DNA from: Ectothiorhodospiraceae bacterium
GTDB lineage: Bacteria > Pseudomonadota > Gammaproteobacteria > Thiohalomonadales > Thiohalomonadaceae
Direction: 5' to 3'
DNA length: 16,704 bases
NCBI GenBank assembly: GCA_007125455.1
Contig: SLDE01000114.1
Coordinates: forward strand, 1 to 16,704
Shown here: piece by piece, positions 14,040 to 16,704 of the stretch
How the letters are laid out: each line of letters begins with the position of its first letter
Numbering within the stretch: position 1 is the stretch's first letter
Translations under genes and position numbers: made by a program
The notes under the pieces: model-generated
What the model saw: the letters and a program-made list of their open reading frames with translations, nothing else
Told to the model about the DNA's origin: nothing
Database searches by the model: none

Positions 14040-15257
14040 ATGCGCCTGTCCCAGTTTCTCAGTCACGCCACGGTACGCACCGGCAGTCGTCTGTTACTGG
14101 TGGTGGCGCTACTGATCAGTTGCCTGCTGGTGGTGATCGGTAACGGGCTGTGGCAGAACCAGCGCCTGCTTGAGCAGCTGGACCATATCGCCAATGAGCG
14201 GACGCTACGGATCCAGCTCTCCACCGACCTGCTGGAGGCGGCCTACAATCGCCACCAGAGCCTGATCAACCAATTCCTTACCGACGATCCCTTCGAGCGT
14301 GACGCCCTGCGCCAGCAGTACGACCGCTGGGGCAACCGGGTGGGCGCGGCACGGCGAGCGCTGCGCGAGCACCTGGTTGAGGAACGGGAGCTGGCGCTAT
14401 TGGCCCAGCAGGATGCGCTGATCCCGCAGATCGTCGAACTGCAGGATCAGGTGGTGGAGCTGCTGGCCGTTGATGAGCAGGGTGCCGCCCAGGAGATCCT
14501 CCGCGAGGAATTGTTCGCCCTGGATCGACGCTTTGACGAGCGTATCGAGGCGCTGCGTGCCTACGAGCGCGAGGCGATGGGCGAGGCGGTCGAACAGGCC
14601 CACGCGGTGGCCGCGCAAAGCCGCCTGCTCAGTCTTGCCCTGGGCGCGGCGGTGATCGCATTAGCGCTACTGCTACTGGTGCTTGCTGCCCGGGCATTGC
14701 ATGGCCTCGGACGCCAGGTACAGGAGAAGGCCTTGGCACTGGAGACGCTTAGCGAAGAGCTGGCACACCAGGCCAACCACGACGGGCTCACGGGGCTGCT
14801 CAACCGCCGCGCCTTTTTCCACCGCCTGGAGCAGGCCCTTTCCCTGGCCCAGCGCCAACAGACCCGTCTGGCACTGATCTACGTCGATCTGAATAACTTC
14901 AAACCGGTGAACGACAAGTACGGCCATGGGGTAGGGGATCGGCTGCTGGTGGAGATCGCCTGGCGTATGCAATACCAACTGCGCGGCTACGACGCTGTGG
15001 CACGCCTGGGTGGCGACGAATTCGTGGTGTTATTCCAGGCCCTGGAGGGTGATGATGTGCAGGCCCTGACCACACGCCTGCGCGATGTGGTATGTGAACC
15101 GCTCAAGATCGAAGGGCGGGTATTTGAGCCCAGTATCAGCCTTGGGGTGGCCTGCTACCCGGACGACGGTGATGAGGCCAATGAGCTGCTGCACCAGGCC
15201 GATGTGCGCATGTATGCGCAAAAGGGCAGGCGGCGCAACGTGGAGTTGTTGGCCTAA
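14040..15257 (+). CDS. Membrane diguanylate cyclase (GGDEF) with intact inhibitory site
   Basis: A 405-residue protein likely to make c-di-GMP from two GTP. Topology: helix 1 (about 15-37), a periplasmic all-helical region rich in charged residues (about 40-195) resembling a four-helix-bundle sensor, helix 2 (about 196-216), a short coiled linker, then the GGDEF domain from about 241. The active loop is GGDEF at 324-328 and the metal-binding DLNNFKPVNDKYGH region is intact. RGYD at 315-318, five residues before GGDEF, fits the RxxD inhibitory I-site. It starts 16 bases after the glycosyltransferase stop with a G-rich stretch upstream, so it is probably part of the same transcript. No EAL domain is present. 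The signal sensed is unknown. Confidence 0.92.
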   Translation: MRLSQFLSHATVRTGSRLLLVVALLISCLLVVIGNGLWQNQRLLEQLDHIANERTLRIQLSTDLLEAAYNRHQSLINQFLTDDPFERDALRQQYDRWGNRVGAARRALREHLVEERELALLAQQDALIPQIVELQDQVVELLAVDEQGAAQEILREELFALDRRFDERIEALRAYEREAMGEAVEQAHAVAAQSRLLSLALGAAVIALALLLLVLAARALHGLGRQVQEKALALETLSEELAHQANHDGLTGLLNRRAFFHRLEQALSLAQRQQTRLALIYVDLNNFKPVNDKYGHGVGDRLLVEIAWRMQYQLRGYDAVARLGGDEFVVLFQALEGDDVQALTTRLRDVVCEPLKIEGRVFEPSISLGVACYPDDGDEANELLHQADVRMYAQKGRRRNVELLA

Positions 15258-15448
15258 CCCGGCAGGTTGGGGGCGTCATTGTCCTTGAGCACGAAGTAGA
15301 CCCCGGCGATCACCAGGGCGATCCACAGCAGCATGGTCACCGCCCCCAGCTGTTCCCAGATCCTTCCCATAAAGAGCAAGAAGACCATCGCCGTGACGAG
15401 GAAGGCGTTACCGATCCAAAAATTGATCCTGGGTTTGTTTTCCTGCAT
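15254..15448 (-). CDS. Small two-helix membrane protein, unknown function
   Basis: A 64-residue protein beginning MQENKPRINFWIGNAF, with two predicted membrane helices (about 11-28 and 34-54) and a charged C-terminal tail (KDNDAPNLPG). No family is recognised. GGAG lies about 8 bases before the ATG (minus strand), which supports translation. Its stop overlaps the cyclase stop by 4 bases on the opposite strand, so the two genes are tail to tail with no room for a terminator. It is divergent from the DUF971 gene, 81 bases away. Confidence 0.65.
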   Translation of the reverse strand: MQENKPRINFWIGNAFLVTAMVFLLFMGRIWEQLGAVTMLLWIALVIAGVYFVLKDNDAPNLPG

Positions 15449-15461
15449 GACGGACTCCGCT

Positions 15462-15489
15462 TTGATTTGGCTTTCATTTTGCCACTAAT
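15462..15489 (+). promoter_or_regulatory. Candidate promoter for the DUF971 gene
   Basis: TTGATT at 15462-15467 and ACTAAT at 15484-15489, spaced 16 bases, lie in the 81-base divergent gap, 40 bases before the ATG at 15530. Each hexamer matches four of six consensus positions. This is a tentative sigma-70 promoter. Confidence 0.3.
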
Positions 15490-15529
15490 GGCCCCATGTA
15501 GTGAACAGGCAAAGAGAAGGTATCTTCCC

Positions 15530-15904
15530 ATGAGCGACCCACACCCGCTTCCCACCGAGATCACCCTGCGGCGTGAACAGCGCCTGCTGGTGCTGCACTT
15601 TGACGATGGGGCGGTGTTCGAGTTGCCCTGTGAATACCTGCGGGTCTACTCGCCCTCGGCCGAGGTGCAGGGCCACCACGGCGAAGGGGCCGTGCTGCAG
15701 GTGGGTAAAGAGGCGGTGAATATCACCGATATCAAGCAAATCGGCCAGTACGCCATCAAGCTTTTCTTTGACGACAAGCACCGCAGCGGTCTGTTTACCT
15801 GGCAGTACCTCTATAACCTGGGGGCCCGCCAGGATGCGCTGTGGGCCGATTACCTGGCGCGCCTCAAGGCGGCAGGTCACACACACCGCGACATTACGGA
15901 ATAA
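15530..15904 (+). CDS. DUF971 (GBBH-like N-terminal domain) protein
   Basis: A 124-residue DUF971 protein. Seen: PTEITLRREQRLLVLHFDDGAVFELPCEYLRVYSPSAEV, then INIT-type strand VNITDIKQIGQYAIKLFFDDKHRSGLFTW and LYNLGARQDALWADYLARLKAAG, the usual order for the family. DUF971 is a small domain related to the N-terminal part of gamma-butyrobetaine hydroxylase; its role is not known. The start at 15530 is preferred to the earlier in-frame ATG at 15467 because family members begin shortly before the IxL strand, and GAGAAGG lies 9 bases upstream. It is followed by another gene after 10 bases. The usual DUF971 neighbours (hslUV, ubiE) are absent here. Confidence 0.9.
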   Translation: MSDPHPLPTEITLRREQRLLVLHFDDGAVFELPCEYLRVYSPSAEVQGHHGEGAVLQVGKEAVNITDIKQIGQYAIKLFFDDKHRSGLFTWQYLYNLGARQDALWADYLARLKAAGHTHRDITE

Positions 15905-15914
15905 CGGGATCACC

Positions 15915-16598
15915 ATGCCACTGCACAGCCAAGCCTTTGACAATCTGGAAGACGCCGGGATGCATGAGCGCCACCTGTTGCGCAAAGACGGTAACCCACT
16001 GTTCGGTAGCCCGGACTATCCCGCCGAAGCCTACCTGGAGGCCCGCCGCCTCGACCAGCAGGAGCACCAGCGCTTTGAGCAGGATATGCGCGAGGTGATC
16101 CAGCAGGCGATCAACCTGGATGCCAATGCCGAGAGCGAGGTGGTGCTGGAGTTGCGGGGACGTCTGGATCAACTCTACACCCGCTGCAGCTGTCTTGGTG
16201 AGCACTGTATGGACCACAAGCAGTCATTGCGCAAACTGATCGATATCGTGATGAAGGCGGTGTGGCAGGCCGCCGCCGACGATCCCCAGGCGCGCATGGA
16301 GCTGGAGCAGGAGGAGATGGCGCGTCAGCAGCACTTCCTGCTGCTGGAGTACCCCCTGATCGCCGACATGATGCGTCCCGACACCCCGATCGGCCAGGAT
16401 GAGCTGGTCCCCACCCTGCTGCAGGCCGAGGAGGACGAGATGGAGGCGGTGTTGTGGATGTTCGAGCCACAGCAACTGGCAGCGATCCGCCAACAGGCCG
16501 AAGTCCTGCTCAAGCGCCTTGCCGCCGAAGGTCACCTGCTCAGCCACGCCTGGCACAACCTGGAGTTGATGGCTGAACACCTGGAGTGCAGCAACTAA
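15915..16598 (+). CDS. Acidic helical protein with a CxC-x4-C cluster, unknown function
   Basis: A 227-residue protein that I do not recognise. It is acidic and almost all helical, with no signal peptide or membrane segment, so cytoplasmic. Cys91, Cys93 and Cys98 with His97 form a CSCLGEHC cluster at the end of a helix, plus one Cys at 225; a metal-binding or redox role is possible but only inferred. Residues about 130-160 are rich in Glu, Gln and Arg (ELEQEEMARQQHF), followed by LLLEYPLIADMMRP. It starts 10 bases after the DUF971 stop with GGGAT upstream, so the two are likely to be translated from one transcript. The codon bias matches the neighbours, which supports a real gene. Confidence 0.75.
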   Translation: MPLHSQAFDNLEDAGMHERHLLRKDGNPLFGSPDYPAEAYLEARRLDQQEHQRFEQDMREVIQQAINLDANAESEVVLELRGRLDQLYTRCSCLGEHCMDHKQSLRKLIDIVMKAVWQAAADDPQARMELEQEEMARQQHFLLLEYPLIADMMRPDTPIGQDELVPTLLQAEEDEMEAVLWMFEPQQLAAIRQQAEVLLKRLAAEGHLLSHAWHNLELMAEHLECSN

Positions 16599-16704
16599 TC
16601 CACCGACCCAAGCGGGGCGCCCAGTGCCTTACACCGATTTATAGGCTCCCCCTTGACCATCCAGCCCCCTGCCAAACAGTCTTATTCCCCCTTCCCCATT
16701 TCCC
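16599..16704. other. Non-coding tail of the window
   Basis: These 106 bases after the last stop have lower GC and several C-runs. No gene, hairpin with a T-run, or promoter is visible. A GGGCGCCC palindrome at about 16615-16622 has no T-tract after it. The downstream gene is outside the window. Confidence 0.6.

Noticed and set aside
16615..16622. GGGCGCCC palindrome after the last gene, as possible terminator
   Set aside because: No loop, no T-tract and no longer stem; likely chance in GC-rich DNA.

Overview
The window is a gene-dense, GC-rich stretch of a gammaproteobacterial chromosome. The C-terminal end of a biosynthetic arginine decarboxylase (SpeA), a MipA/OmpV-type outer-membrane protein, a DUF218 (YdcF/SanA/ElyC) protein, a DUF971 protein and an aryl-polyene-type gene cluster all fit Gammaproteobacteria; the genus cannot be told from this sequence alone. 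No RNA gene, insertion sequence, CRISPR array or phage gene was found.

Left flank (1-3650): the 3' part of speA, a tail-anchored coiled-coil protein of unknown function, a small secreted protein with a possible YbjN-like fold, a MipA/OmpV-like porin-type protein on the minus strand, and a DUF218 membrane protein read divergently from it.

Core (3660-15257): one very tightly packed plus-strand operon behind a clear TATAAT box at 3666-3671. It encodes a compact aryl-polyene (APE, xanthomonadin-like) type II polyketide pathway. The order is: acyl carrier protein, COG4648-like membrane protein, AMP-forming acyl ligase, short hot-dog dehydratase, LPLAT acyltransferase, LolA-like periplasmic carrier, MMPL/RND exporter, ketosynthase, Cys-less chain-length-factor-like ketosynthase, second (ApeP-like) dehydratase, ketoreductase, family 2 glycosyltransferase, diguanylate cyclase. 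Most junctions overlap by 1-20 bases. Expected logic: the ligase loads an aryl acid on the ACP, the KS/CLF pair elongates with malonyl units, and the KR and two dehydratases process each beta-keto group to a conjugated double bond. The acyltransferase and glycosyltransferase attach the polyene to a lipid or sugar anchor, and the MMPL and LolA-like proteins move the product towards the outer membrane.

The operon is leaner than the well-studied E. coli/Xenorhabdus type. It has one ACP and one catalytic KS, no ammonia-lyase, methyltransferase or thioesterase, and separate glycosyltransferase and acyltransferase genes at its two ends. It ends in an apparently active c-di-GMP synthase.

Right flank (15254-16704): a small two-helix membrane protein on the minus strand whose stop overlaps the cyclase stop, then a DUF971 protein and an acidic, helical protein of unknown function with a CxC-x4-C cluster, both on the plus strand. 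The last 106 bases hold nothing recognisable.
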